Shown here piece after piece: positions 1 through 8,172 of a stretch of 64,000 nucleotides of DNA. The first letter of the stretch is position 1, and each line of letters starts with the position of its first letter. The position numbers and the translations under genes are program-made. The notes beneath the pieces are model-generated. The model saw only the letters and a program-made list of their open reading frames with translations, searched no databases and was not told the origin of the DNA. The stretch is from positions 13,185 through 77,184 of the forward strand of contig DASTMP010000048.1 of the NCBI GenBank assembly GCA_035714085.1. Reading direction: 5' to 3'. This stretch comes from JAJVID01 sp035714085 (GTDB lineage Bacteria; Acidobacteriota; Blastocatellia; RBC074).

Positions 1-552
1 CTCGGCGTCAAGCGCAACCTCCCCCAGCTTCGGCATCACACCGTTTATTTCTCGGCCGATTACCGGCGGGAGTTCGCCGAGTTGTTCAACGAGCGCCGGT
101 TTCCCGACGACCCGACGGTTTACGTCAGCGCGCCATCGCGCAGCGACCGCTCACTCGCGCCGGCTGAAGGCGAAACGCTCTTCGTCATGGCCAACGCCCC
201 GGCCAACGATGATGAAGATGAATGGAATGAAGAAAGGATCGCCGAGGCGCGGCGGCGCGTCTTCGAGCGGCTGCGTCGCGGCGGGTTCCCCGATGTCGAG
301 ACTGACGTCGTGGTGAGCGACATCTGGACGCCGCGCCGCATCGCTCACCGTTACGCGGCGCCGGGGGGCGCGATCTACGGAACGCACTCACATGGCTGGC
401 GGAATGCTTTCCTGCGCCCCCCCAACAAGGACGCCCGCTACAAGGGCCTCTATTACGTCGGCGGCAGCTCGCATCCTGGAGGAGGAACTCCGACCGTACT
501 GCTTTCGGCCAAGATCACCAGCGACCTAATCAAACGATATGAACTGGCGTAA
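1..552 (+). CDS. Carotenoid desaturase (CrtI/CrtN-type), C-terminal part
   Basis: The gene enters from the left edge; the frame is open from base 1 to the TGA at 550-552, giving the last 183 residues. The C-terminus carries hallmarks of FAD-dependent phytoene-desaturase-type enzymes: the FLRPPN stretch, a YYVGGSSHPGGGTPTVLL segment (the C-terminal dinucleotide/FAD-contact region of the family), and a final helix. These enzymes desaturate or isomerise carotenoid precursors at the membrane. The stop overlaps the start of the downstream carotenoid hydratase gene by 14 bases, so the two are very likely cotranscribed and translationally coupled. The N-terminal Rossmann FAD motif is outside the window, so the exact subfamily (CrtI, CrtN, CrtD or CrtO-like) cannot be decided. 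Confidence 0.85.
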   Translation, partial: LGVKRNLPQLRHHTVYFSADYRREFAELFNERRFPDDPTVYVSAPSRSDRSLAPAEGETLFVMANAPANDDEDEWNEERIAEARRRVFERLRRGGFPDVETDVVVSDIWTPRRIAHRYAAPGGAIYGTHSHGWRNAFLRPPNKDARYKGLYYVGGSSHPGGGTPTVLLSAKITSDLIKRYELA

Positions 553-1276
553 AGTCATCCTGACGGCGCTCGCCGGCGTATATGTAACGCTGTGGGTCGG
601 CGGTGTGAGCGCGCACATCCTGCGTGGCGGCCCTCCGCCTGACGCTCAATGGGCGGCCCCCATTTTCCTGCTCTTGGCCGGGTTGATCGTGCTCGTTACG
701 GCCAGCCCGGCGAATCTGGGCGGATTGCTGGCGGCGGCGGGCATCGGCTTCATCGCCGAATACATCGGCGTCAGTTGCGGCTTTCTCTTTGGCCGCTATG
801 TTTACACCGAGACGCTACAGCCCCTACTGCTCGGCGTGCCGTTGGTGATGGCGAGCGCCTGGATGATCCTCTTTGCCTACGTCAAGCAGATGCTGCTTCC
901 ATTCAAGTTGTCCAAACCGGCTGAAATGATCATCTCCGGAATATGGATGGTGGCGATAGATCTGCTGATTGACCCGCTTGCGGCGAATCGACTCGGTTAT
1001 TGGCGCTGGATTGAGGTGGGAGCTTACTACAGCGTACCGGCGCGAAATTTTCTCGGCTGGTTCGCGGTCAGTTTCATGATCTTCGGAATTATCAGACAGC
1101 GTCCGCAGTCCGATTTGTGGGCGCGATCAATGGGCCTAAGCATTCTGCTCTTCTTCACCGTCATCGCGCTGGCTTATCAATTGGCTCTCGCTGCGAGTGT
1201 CGGAATCGCCCTATCTCTGGTTCATCTCGCGATTATCACTGCAGGCAATTACGGCCGTGTTCACGTGAACAAATAG
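539..1276 (+). CDS. cruF: Carotenoid biosynthesis protein, CruF-type hydratase
   Basis: A 245-residue integral membrane protein with about seven hydrophobic segments. It resembles the CruF/bacterioruberin-hydratase family, which hydrates the 1,2 double bond of acyclic carotenoid ends. The conserved-looking EYIGV and DLLIDPLA stretches with a following YW motif are typical of that family. The ATG lies inside the end of the upstream desaturase gene (14-base overlap), indicating a carotenoid operon that begins left of the window. Length fits the family (about 240-300 residues). The family call is from recognition of the sequence, not a search. Confidence 0.8.
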   Translation: MNWRKVILTALAGVYVTLWVGGVSAHILRGGPPPDAQWAAPIFLLLAGLIVLVTASPANLGGLLAAAGIGFIAEYIGVSCGFLFGRYVYTETLQPLLLGVPLVMASAWMILFAYVKQMLLPFKLSKPAEMIISGIWMVAIDLLIDPLAANRLGYWRWIEVGAYYSVPARNFLGWFAVSFMIFGIIRQRPQSDLWARSMGLSILLFFTVIALAYQLALAASVGIALSLVHLAIITAGNYGRVHVNK

Positions 1277-1354
1277 CCACAGAGCGCGCAGAGGGTACAA
1301 AGAAAATCATGATTTCTCTGTGATTTCTCTGTGCCCTCTGCGCGCTCTGTGGCT
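1275..1354. terminator. Large imperfect hairpin between convergent genes (CACAGAG type)
   Basis: The 78 bases between the convergent cruF and NrfD genes form a near-perfect inverted repeat. Left arm 1275-1305 (begins AGCCACAGAGCGCGCAGAGG) pairs with right arm 1324-1354 (ends CCTCTGCGCGCTCTGTGGCT) with about two mismatches over 31 bp. It overlaps both stop codons, so it probably acts as a bidirectional terminator. It also looks like a dispersed repeat. Confidence 0.6.
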
Positions 1355-2435
1355 AAGATGGCTCCGCCCAGCCGGGCGCGTTGCGGCTCGGCCGCGTCGC
1401 CTCTTGCGCGCTCCGCAAATCATCGGCGGAATCGCGACCCGCATGTACTACGGCCCATTTGAGCGCAAGACCTCCGGCGAGCGTGAGCGCGGACCCGAGC
1501 AGCGTCGCGCCCAGGCTCGGTCTGCGCTCCTTCGGCTTGAACGCCTGAATGATTGCGGGCGCGATAAGTCCCGCGCCGACCGCGCCCAACCAAAACCGCC
1601 ACCCCTGGCGCCCGGACGTGAGTGGTTTCGCCGCATCGCCCGTCGTGGCCAGATATCCTGCCAGGGCGGCGGCTTCGACGACGCGCGAGGCGATTTCGAT
1701 CTTTTCCAGCCGCCGCGACGCCGCGCATTCACGGCCGGCGCCCAGCGCGAGCGCGAGACGCGTGGCAGCGACGCCGTTGCTCAGCGCGTTTGACGCGAAG
1801 AGAGCGCCTAGCAACCGACTCTTCGCCCAGAGCGGCGTACTTGTCGTCGAGAGCAGCACGCCCGGATAGCTCATCATCGTCAACGCCAGCGGTATCCCAA
1901 TCACGTCGAGCGAGCATGACGGCGCCAGCTTGCCAATGAGTTTGAGTGGCCAGTCCGGTAATCGCAGGTCGGAGGAGACTTGCTTCGCCGCCAGCAGCGT
2001 GAGCGGCAGACTGTACGTCGTCAGAGCCCAAGTTCCAAGATTCATCGGCGACGAGGGCTTGAAAACGCGCAACATGTGATGAAAGCGCGATGGGTCTCCC
2101 AGGTCATCAATCAACAGAGGCGGGCATGGAAGAAACGACAGAAACGCGACGTGGCGGGCCGCTCGCACTGCGGGCTTCATGCGTTTACCGCCAAACATCT
2201 CCGCCAAACAAGCCGTCAAGAACGCCCCACTGGAAACGCCTTCAAGATAGAAATACCAGGCTATCTGCCAGCGCCAGGTCGGGCGTTTGAGCATCGGCAA
2301 GCCGTAATAGCCCTCCTCGGTCACGGCTTCAGGCCGCGCCTTTTTGGGCGCCTCGGCGCCTCGCAAAATGCGCGGCGGCGCCTTTCCGACTTCGCGCGTT
2401 TGGCGCAGATCGAGCGCGGGTTTGGTAACGGCCAC
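1353..2435 (-). CDS. NrfD/PsrC-like membrane subunit of formate dehydrogenase
   Basis: A 360-residue protein with a soluble N-terminal tail of about 55 residues, then eight or so transmembrane segments. It matches the NrfD/PsrC family, which anchors molybdopterin oxidoreductases and passes electrons to or from the quinone pool. A WYFYLEGVSSGAF segment in the first helix and the DLGDPSRFHHMLRVFKPSSP loop are typical NrfD signatures. The start is GTG at 2435, preceded by AGGAGA at good spacing, only 2 bases after the stop of the iron-sulfur subunit. It is therefore the third gene of the fdh operon and replaces the cytochrome b subunit (FdnI) of the E. coli-type enzyme. Confidence 0.88.
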   Translation of the reverse strand: MAVTKPALDLRQTREVGKAPPRILRGAEAPKKARPEAVTEEGYYGLPMLKRPTWRWQIAWYFYLEGVSSGAFLTACLAEMFGGKRMKPAVRAARHVAFLSFLPCPPLLIDDLGDPSRFHHMLRVFKPSSPMNLGTWALTTYSLPLTLLAAKQVSSDLRLPDWPLKLIGKLAPSCSLDVIGIPLALTMMSYPGVLLSTTSTPLWAKSRLLGALFASNALSNGVAATRLALALGAGRECAASRRLEKIEIASRVVEAAALAGYLATTGDAAKPLTSGRQGWRFWLGAVGAGLIAPAIIQAFKPKERRPSLGATLLGSALTLAGGLALKWAVVHAGRDSADDLRSAQEATRPSRNAPGWAEPS

Positions 2436-2437
2436 TG

Positions 2438-3256
2438 CTAATCTCCTCTCGCCAGCAGCAGCGCGGAAACTGCGGCCAGGCCGACTGCCGCGCCGAAACT
2501 GAACAGGTAGTTGGTCTTCAAATGCGCCTTCGGTCTGCGAGGCGCTTCCGGCAGGTTGTAGACTGTTGGATGGTCTGTCAGCAGGAAGAAAGCATTGAGC
2601 GCGCCGTACTCGCCCGACGCCTCCGCGCCGTACAGATAAGCATCGCCCGTCCCGCGCTCATGCAACTCTTCGACACGCCGGCGCGCCTTCGCGCGCAACT
2701 CGTCAACCGGGCCGAACTGGATCGAATCGGTCGGGCATGCCTTCGCGCAGGCGGGCTCGACGCTGTCCTTCTGCCGATCGTAACAGAGGGTGCATTTGCG
2801 GGCGTGGCCGTCGGATTCGCCGCGGGCGATGACGCCGAACGGACAGGCCGCGACGCAATAGCCGCAGCCGTTGCAGATGTCCGGTTGCACATAGACGTTT
2901 CCGAATTCGTTGTAGATGATCGCGCCTGTCGGACAGGCCTCCTGACACGGCGCCTGGACGCAGTGCTTGCACACGTCGCTCATCATCAACCAGCGGCCCG
3001 CATGATTAGCGCCGCCGCCGTCGAACTGCTCGACGAAGGCGACATGCCGCCAGGTCGTGTCGGACAGACAAGCCGTGTTGTCATAGCTATTCCCTGTCCA
3101 ATGAAAGCCGTCCGCCGGGAGCTGGTTCCACTGCTTGCAGGCGACTTCGCACGCCTTGCAGCCGATGCAAAGCGTCGTGTCGGTGAAAAAGCCCGTCTCC
3201 ACTTGCTGTTGCGGCGGTTCGGGGCGCGAGAAGGCGTTGCGGAGTTCCGCGATCAT
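2438..3256 (-). CDS. fdnH: Formate dehydrogenase iron-sulfur (beta) subunit
   Basis: A 272-residue electron-transfer subunit of the FdnH type. Four cysteine clusters are visible in order: CIGCKACEVAC, CKHCVQAPCQEACP, CNGCGYCVAACP and CTLCYDRQ...CAKACP. They should bind four [4Fe-4S] clusters that wire the catalytic subunit to the membrane subunit. A single hydrophobic helix near the C-terminus (about residues 246-266) is the usual membrane anchor of this subunit. The frame is open 42 codons further upstream, but the ATG at 3256 overlaps the stop of the catalytic gene (ATGA), which is the classic coupled arrangement, so I chose it. Operon order is catalytic, beta, NrfD. Confidence 0.92.
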   Translation of the reverse strand: MIAELRNAFSRPEPPQQQVETGFFTDTTLCIGCKACEVACKQWNQLPADGFHWTGNSYDNTACLSDTTWRHVAFVEQFDGGGANHAGRWLMMSDVCKHCVQAPCQEACPTGAIIYNEFGNVYVQPDICNGCGYCVAACPFGVIARGESDGHARKCTLCYDRQKDSVEPACAKACPTDSIQFGPVDELRAKARRRVEELHERGTGDAYLYGAEASGEYGALNAFFLLTDHPTVYNLPEAPRRPKAHLKTNYLFSFGAAVGLAAVSALLLARGD

Positions 3257-6200
3257 ATAAACTGTCCCTCCGGCTGCGCGGACGGCGGCGTGTCCGGCGC
3301 GGGATCGCGCGTCGGCCACGGCTCGGCGTCGAGCGGATAATCGTGATGAACGTTCGCCAGACGGCCAGCGCGCAAATTGCACGCGAAGGCCTTAGACTCC
3401 TGAATGCTCACGTTGGGATCAAGCACGATCAAGGTTAGATCGTTCGCCGCCGCGCCGACCGTCTCGCCCGCGTAGCCCCAGTGGAATGGAAGCCCGATCT
3501 GATGTAGCCTGCGCCCGTCGACAGTGAGCGGAATGATGCGTTTGGTCACCATCACGCGAGTCTCGATCGCGTTGCGCGCCGTCCAGACCACCGCCCATCC
3601 GCCATGCTCGATACCTTTTTCAGCCGCGAGTTCAGGGCTGATCTCGATGAACATTTCGGGCTGAAGCTCGTTAAGCCAACTGTCGAAGCGCGACATCGGC
3701 CCGCTCAGATAATGCTCGGTCAGCCTGTGGGTCGTGGCGACAATCGGGTAATCGGGGTCAGTCGCCGGAGCCTTCGCATTCATCGCCACGTCGTAGCGTT
3801 CGGCCATTGGGTCGTCCTGCTGTCGGTAGAGCAGATTCCTTACGGGCGATTCGACCGGCTCATAATGAGTCGGCAGCGGCCCGTCCTTTGTTCCCGCCGG
3901 GGCAAAGAGCCAGCCCTTGCCGTCGGGTTTCATGATGAATGGCGAGTCGCCCGCAATCGCGTCCATCCCCTTCGCGCCCTGCGGCGCGCGGTAAGACGGC
4001 GGCTTGTCCGGCTCAAAGTCCGGTTCGTCCAATCCTGTCCATCTCTTCTGCGCATCGTCCCACCAGAGGTACTTCTTGCGCTCTGACCACGGCCTGCCTT
4101 CGGGATCTGCCGACGCGCGGTTGTAGAGGATTCGCCGGTTGTGCGGCCACGCGAAGCCCCATTCGGGATGGAGATAATTATTCGGGTCGCGCTTGCGATC
4201 ACGCGCGCGGTTGCGGTCTTCTTCGGGAAATACGCCGCTGTAGATCCAGCAGCCGCATGCGGTCGAGCCATCGTCTTTGAGGTCGGAGAACCCTCTGACC
4301 AGTTTGCCGTCGGCGATCGTGTAGCCATTGATCTCCTTGAGAATCTTCTCGGCGTCCGGTTCGTCGTGAATGCGGCTGCGCGAGCCGTCAGGCAGCGGCT
4401 CCGGCTCGTCTCGCCCGTAATCCCATGTCAGGTTGAGCAATCCCTGTTCGCGCGCCGCAGTCGAGCCGGCGTAAAGCCGTTTGATTCGCTTGCCGAGGTT
4501 GTAGACGAACCAGGTGTCGGATCGGCAATCTTCGGGCGGGTCAACCGCCTTGTCGTGCCATTGCAGCAGGCGCTGTGTATTTGTGAAGCAACCGTTCTTC
4601 TCGGCCGCCGCCGCCGCGGGCATGAAAAAGATTTCGGTCTTGATCGTATGTGGGTCGGGGCCTTCGGGGCCCTTGTACCAGTGGCAGGCGCTCTCGATTT
4701 CGAACCAGTCGCGCACAACCAGCCAGTCAAGACGACGCAGCGCGACGCGGTTCAACGCCGCGTTAGGCGCGCCGCCCGCCGGATTCTGGCCGAAGAGGAA
4801 CAAACCTTTGACTTTGCCCTCGGCCATCTTGATGAAAGTCGGCAGTTGCGAGTAGTTGTCGTCAATCTTCGGTATCCAGTGGAAGCCGTAATCATTCTCC
4901 TTCGTCGCCGCCTCGCCGTACCACGCCTTCAAGAGGCTGACGGCGAATTTCGGAAAGTTCTCCCAGTACCCGGTCGGAACCTTTTCCTGTTCGAGATAAT
5001 CTTTGAGCGAGCCGTGATTCCGAATGGCGGATGGTTGCGGCATGTAGCCGGGCAGCAGATCATAAAGCGTCGGAATATCGGTCGAGCCTTGAATACTCGC
5101 GTGGCCACGCATCGCCATAACGCCGCCGCCCGGCCGGCCTACATTGCCGAGCAGCAGTTGCAGGATGCACGCCGCGCGAATCATCTGCACGCCCGTCGTG
5201 TGTTGCGTCCAGCCGACGGCGTAGACGAACGCGCCAGTCTTATCGCGCCCCGAATTCTCGCAGATCGTCTCCGCCACTTGCAGAAACTGATCTTCCGTGC
5301 AGCCGCAAATCGAGGCGACCATCTCTGGAGTGTAACGCGAGTAATGGCGTCGCAACACGTTGAGGACGCAGTGTGGGTCTTTGAGCGTCGGGTCGGAAGG
5401 CGGAGGGACGTTTCGAATAAAACCTAGTCTCTCGCTGAGAGATTCGCTCTTGATCCGCGGCGGCGTGTGCGTTTTGGCCGCGCCGTCCGGCTCGCCCTGG
5501 TAATTCCAGGCCATCTCGCCTGGCTCGTAACGCCTCGTCTCCGGGTCGTAGCCGTTGAAGAGGCCGCCGAGGTCATCGGCGTCGGTGTAGTTCTCATTGA
5601 CGAGTGTGGCCGCATTCGTATACGCGAGCGCATACTCGCGGAACCAGCGTTCGTTCCTGAGGACGTAATTGATCAACCCGCCCAGAAACGCGATGTCCGT
5701 GCCCGCCCGGATCGGCGTGTAGATGTCGCACATCGCCGACGTGCGCGTGTAACGGGGATCAATGTGAATCAGCTTCGCGCCGCGCTCGCGCGCCTTGAGC
5801 GGCCAGCGGAAGCCGACCGGGTGAGCCTCGGCCATGTTCGATCCCATAAATACGACGAAATCGCTGTTCTGCAAATCCTGTTGAAATGTGGTGGCCGCGC
5901 CGCGACCTAAGGAGACGCCCAGACCGGGCACCGAGGCGCTATGTCATATCCGGGCCTGATTCTCTATCGAGACCAGGCCCAGGCCTCCTCCGAAAAATTT
6001 CTTGATCAGGTAATTCTCCTCGTTGTCCATCGTCGCTCCGCCGAGACAGGCCATCGTCGTGACGTGGTTGACCGTCACGCCCTGGTCGTTCTTTTCCTTG
6101 AAATCGCGGTCGCGCGTCTCCTTGACCAATTGCGCGATGCGATCCATCGCCCAATCGAGCGGCCGCTCTTCCCAATGGTCGGAGTACGGCGCGCGATAGA

Positions 6201-6516
6201 GAGCCTTTTTGATGCGATGCGGATTGACGGTGAGCTGAAATGTGTTGGCGCCCTTCGGACAGAGCGTGCCCTCGTTGATCGGGCTGTCGTAATTGCCCTC
6301 GATATCTATGATCTTCCCGCCCTTCACATGAACCTTCTGGCTACACCCGACGGCGCAATATGGGCAAACGCTCGTAACGGCGACGGCGCCGCGGGTTCGC
6401 GGGGCTTTCCGCACGGAGTTCGGACTGAAAGGCTGGCCGCTCGCTTCACCCCCGGAATCCAAAACTCTCGCGGCCCTCGCCGGTTGAGAACCATCGCCGC
6501 TGTGATGGCGCAACAT
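3253..6516 (-). CDS. fdnG: Formate dehydrogenase catalytic subunit, selenoprotein (in-frame UGA = Sec191)
   Basis: One 1087-residue gene read through an in-frame TGA at 5944-5946. Upstream part: a [4Fe-4S] motif C51-x2-C54-x3-C58...C86, then ENQARI. The TGA follows exactly where FdnG-type enzymes carry selenocysteine (Q-A-R-V-U-H in E. coli). After it the frame continues HSASVPGLGVSLGRGA and the whole molybdopterin-binding remainder (MGSNMAEAHPVGFRW, YALGWTQHTTG, LLLGNVGRPGGG, YNRASADPEG). A SECIS-like hairpin follows the codon. Formate is oxidised to CO2 at the Mo/W-bis-MGD centre. No typical twin-arginine signal is visible before the first Cys, unlike E. coli FdnG, so the side of the membrane is uncertain. 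ATG 6516 is the first start after an in-frame stop. An ordinary pipeline would call this two broken genes. Confidence 0.93.
5914..5932 (-). promoter_or_regulatory. Bacterial SECIS element in fdnG mRNA
   Basis: Directly downstream of the in-frame UGA the mRNA can fold a 7-bp stem, GGUGCCC pairing with GGGCGUC (two G-U pairs), closed by the five-base loop GGUCU. As I recall the E. coli fdhF and fdnG SECIS, they have the same GGUCU loop, which SelB recognises. The spacing from UGA to the loop is 18 nt here and 18 nt in my recollection of fdhF. This supports Sec insertion rather than termination. SelA, SelB, SelD and tRNA-Sec are not in the window. Confidence 0.87.
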
Positions 6517-6789
6517 TGCTCGACCTCCATTCCATCAGAGATGATCTGTTGAAAAGCTGCTTGTGGGGAGATTGCGAGGATTATTCAACAATACGAAAGC
6601 CTATGCCCTGTGTCCGAATGTGTCGGTACGTGGCCGCACAAAGGCGGTTGCGCGCGGGCTCCACCATCGGTTAATGTCCGCTGCGCCTCCGGCGCAAAGA
6701 ATTGTGTAGATACCTCAGGCGCGCTCCATTGGCCATCTCTGCCATGCAATTAATCGAGGCGTGTGCGAATAAAAGTCGAACACAGTCAG

Positions 6790-6848
6790 CTACATGAAAT
6801 GGCGCTAGCCTTTGGATTGCGGGCGCTTGGGATACTGCTGGCAAACTC
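6790..6848 (-). mobile_element. Right-end fragment of IS1182-type element plus flank
   Basis: This stretch is the near-identical reverse complement of 49705-49763, which is the right terminal inverted repeat of the intact IS (GAGTTTGCCAGCGGTATCCC) plus about 40 bp beyond it (AAGCGCCCGCAATCCAAAGG). There are about three or four differences. The similarity beyond the TIR means either the mobile unit is longer than the TIRs suggest, or both copies sit in the same repeated target. No transposase is nearby. Confidence 0.7.
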
Positions 6849-6899
6849 AGGTCTTACGGCTTATGGCGTTTTTAGCCTTGGTGTTCAGAATAGAAATAC

Positions 6900-7011
6900 C
6901 TGACGACTGAAAACCGACAACTGACGACTGATGAAAAATAAACCGGCGCTCGGAGCCAAACGCTTGGGTTTATTTTGAACCAGTGATCAGTTGTCAGTAG
7001 CCAGTCGTCAG
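6900..7011. repeat. Long imperfect inverted repeat (CTGACGACTG... type)
   Basis: Arms 6900-6943 and 6968-7011 (44 bp each) are inverted copies at roughly 80 percent identity, separated by a 24-base spacer. The arms are composed of CTGACGACTG, GACAACTGA and AAAATAAAC blocks. A related but different arm pair occurs at 16343-16457. This suggests a dispersed hairpin-forming family rather than a terminator of a local gene. Confidence 0.7.
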
Positions 7012-7039
7012 CTATATCGCTGTCCTCAACACACAATGG

Positions 7040-7151
7040 GAGTTTGTCAGCGGTATCGCTTGGGATACCGCTGGCAAACCCACCGTTGACTTCTAAAACC
7101 GTGATAAGCTGTTGCCGCTGCAAGAATAAACCTATGCCCCATACTTTTGGG
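7040..7151 (+). mobile_element. Abutting IS1182-type ends: right TIR then 90-bp left end
   Basis: 7040-7057 is a right-end TIR (GAGTTTGTCAGCGGTATC). After GCTT it is followed by 7062-7151, a 90-bp segment identical to 47923-48012, the left end of the intact IS. Identity stops about 10 bp before the position of the transposase start codon. With the inward-facing end at 6829-6848, this may be the footprint of a small non-autonomous derivative (6829-7057) next to a solo left end. Confidence 0.75.
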
Positions 7152-7431
7152 GTAATTACTCACGGGTTTCGGGAAATCTGGTATCCTCGGGCCGACAATG
7201 ATGCTGCCAACCGGTGACCAACTCGATCAAATTTCCCACGCCGATCTGATTTATGCACACGCTTCCATTAATCAATCCGACCATCATGAACCCATCGGTA
7301 CAGGACGAACGGACGGCAAGGACGGCGCGGCGATAGAATGATCGACCTGCCCCATTTGGATCGTAGTTATGGTGAAGCGCGATAAGGGGGCTATTCAAGT
7401 TAAAGAGCGTCGGTCGAGCAGTGATCCCGCT

Positions 7432-8157
7432 ATGAGCGCCTCGGCGTGGGGCCCTCTGCGCGAGCCGATTTTCCGCGCGCTCTGGATAGCTTCCGTGGCG
7501 TCCAACATCGGATCATGGCTGCAGGATGTCGGCGAGTCATGGCTGATGATTTCGCTTACCAGGTCGCCGACCCTCGTCGCGCTAGTGGAAACGGCCGGCA
7601 GCCTTCCCATTTTTCTGCTCGCGCTGCCGGCGGGCGCTCTGGCTGACGTGGTCGACAGACGCCATCTTTTAATCATCACGCAGAGTTGGATGCTCGCCTC
7701 CGCCGCACTGATGGGCGCGATCACGCTGGCCGGGATCGTCACTCCCTGGCTGCTGCTGACGCTCACTTTCGCCCTCGGCCTTGGCGTGGCGATGAACGGT
7801 CCGGCCTGGCAAGCGATCATCCCTGAAGTTGAACCGCCTCTGGAACAGGGGCCGGTGCTTGTCCAGGTCGAGTACCGGATCGATCCCGAGCAGGCGCGCG
7901 GATTCCGGCATGCCATGCGGGACTTACAACGAATACGGCGACGCGACGGCGCCATCCGCTGGGGCCTCTTTCGCGACCCCGCCGAACCCGGTCGCTTCGT
8001 CGAGAGCTTCGTCGTCGAATCATGGGCCGAGCATTTACGCCAGCACGCGCGCGCCACGGAGTCTGACCGGGAGATAGAAGAGCGGGTACAGGCGTTCCAT
8101 ATCGGCGTGGGGCGACCAGCGGTTACCCATCTGATCTTCGAGCCTGTATCCGGCTAG
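7432..8157 (+). pseudogene. MFS transporter of EntS/DUF894 type with large in-frame deletion
   Basis: The first ~125 residues (GPLREPIFRALWIASVASNIGSW...) are the N-terminal quarter of an MFS_3-type exporter, with about four membrane helices and the loop motif GALADVVDRR. After PAWQAIIPEV the protein jumps to EPPLEQGPVLVQVEYRIDP..., the small cytosolic C-terminal domain (dimeric alpha/beta-barrel like) that normally follows twelve helices in this family. About eight helices are missing, yet the frame is intact. A full member is roughly 520-550 residues; this is 241. The frame is open from ATG 7369, but ATG 7432 (MSASAWGPLR) matches the usual family start. It probably no longer transports. It sits 15 bp upstream of the RND operon. 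Confidence 0.75.
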
Positions 8158-8172
8158 GGAACGATAAGATTT

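Larger units (their letters stand above)
6517..7431. other. Gene-free region with IS ends and hairpins
   Basis: No convincing gene lies here. It holds two IS1182-type end fragments (6790-6848 and 7040-7151) and a long inverted repeat (6900-7011), described separately. The upstream region of fdnG is 6517-6790, where I see no clear promoter. The reading frame at 6872-7123 (minus) is built from the IS end plus one hairpin arm and is not credible as a gene. Confidence 0.6.

Noticed and set aside
4141..5427. 428-residue plus-strand frame
   Set aside because: It is antisense to the formate dehydrogenase gene and has biased composition typical of a shadow frame.
5931..5946. Frameshift or pseudogene in formate dehydrogenase
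   Set aside because: The frame continues uninterrupted through a single TGA at the exact Sec position and a GGUCU SECIS hairpin follows; selenocysteine explains it better.
6872..7123. 83-residue minus-strand reading frame
   Set aside because: It consists of an IS left end and a hairpin arm; not a gene.
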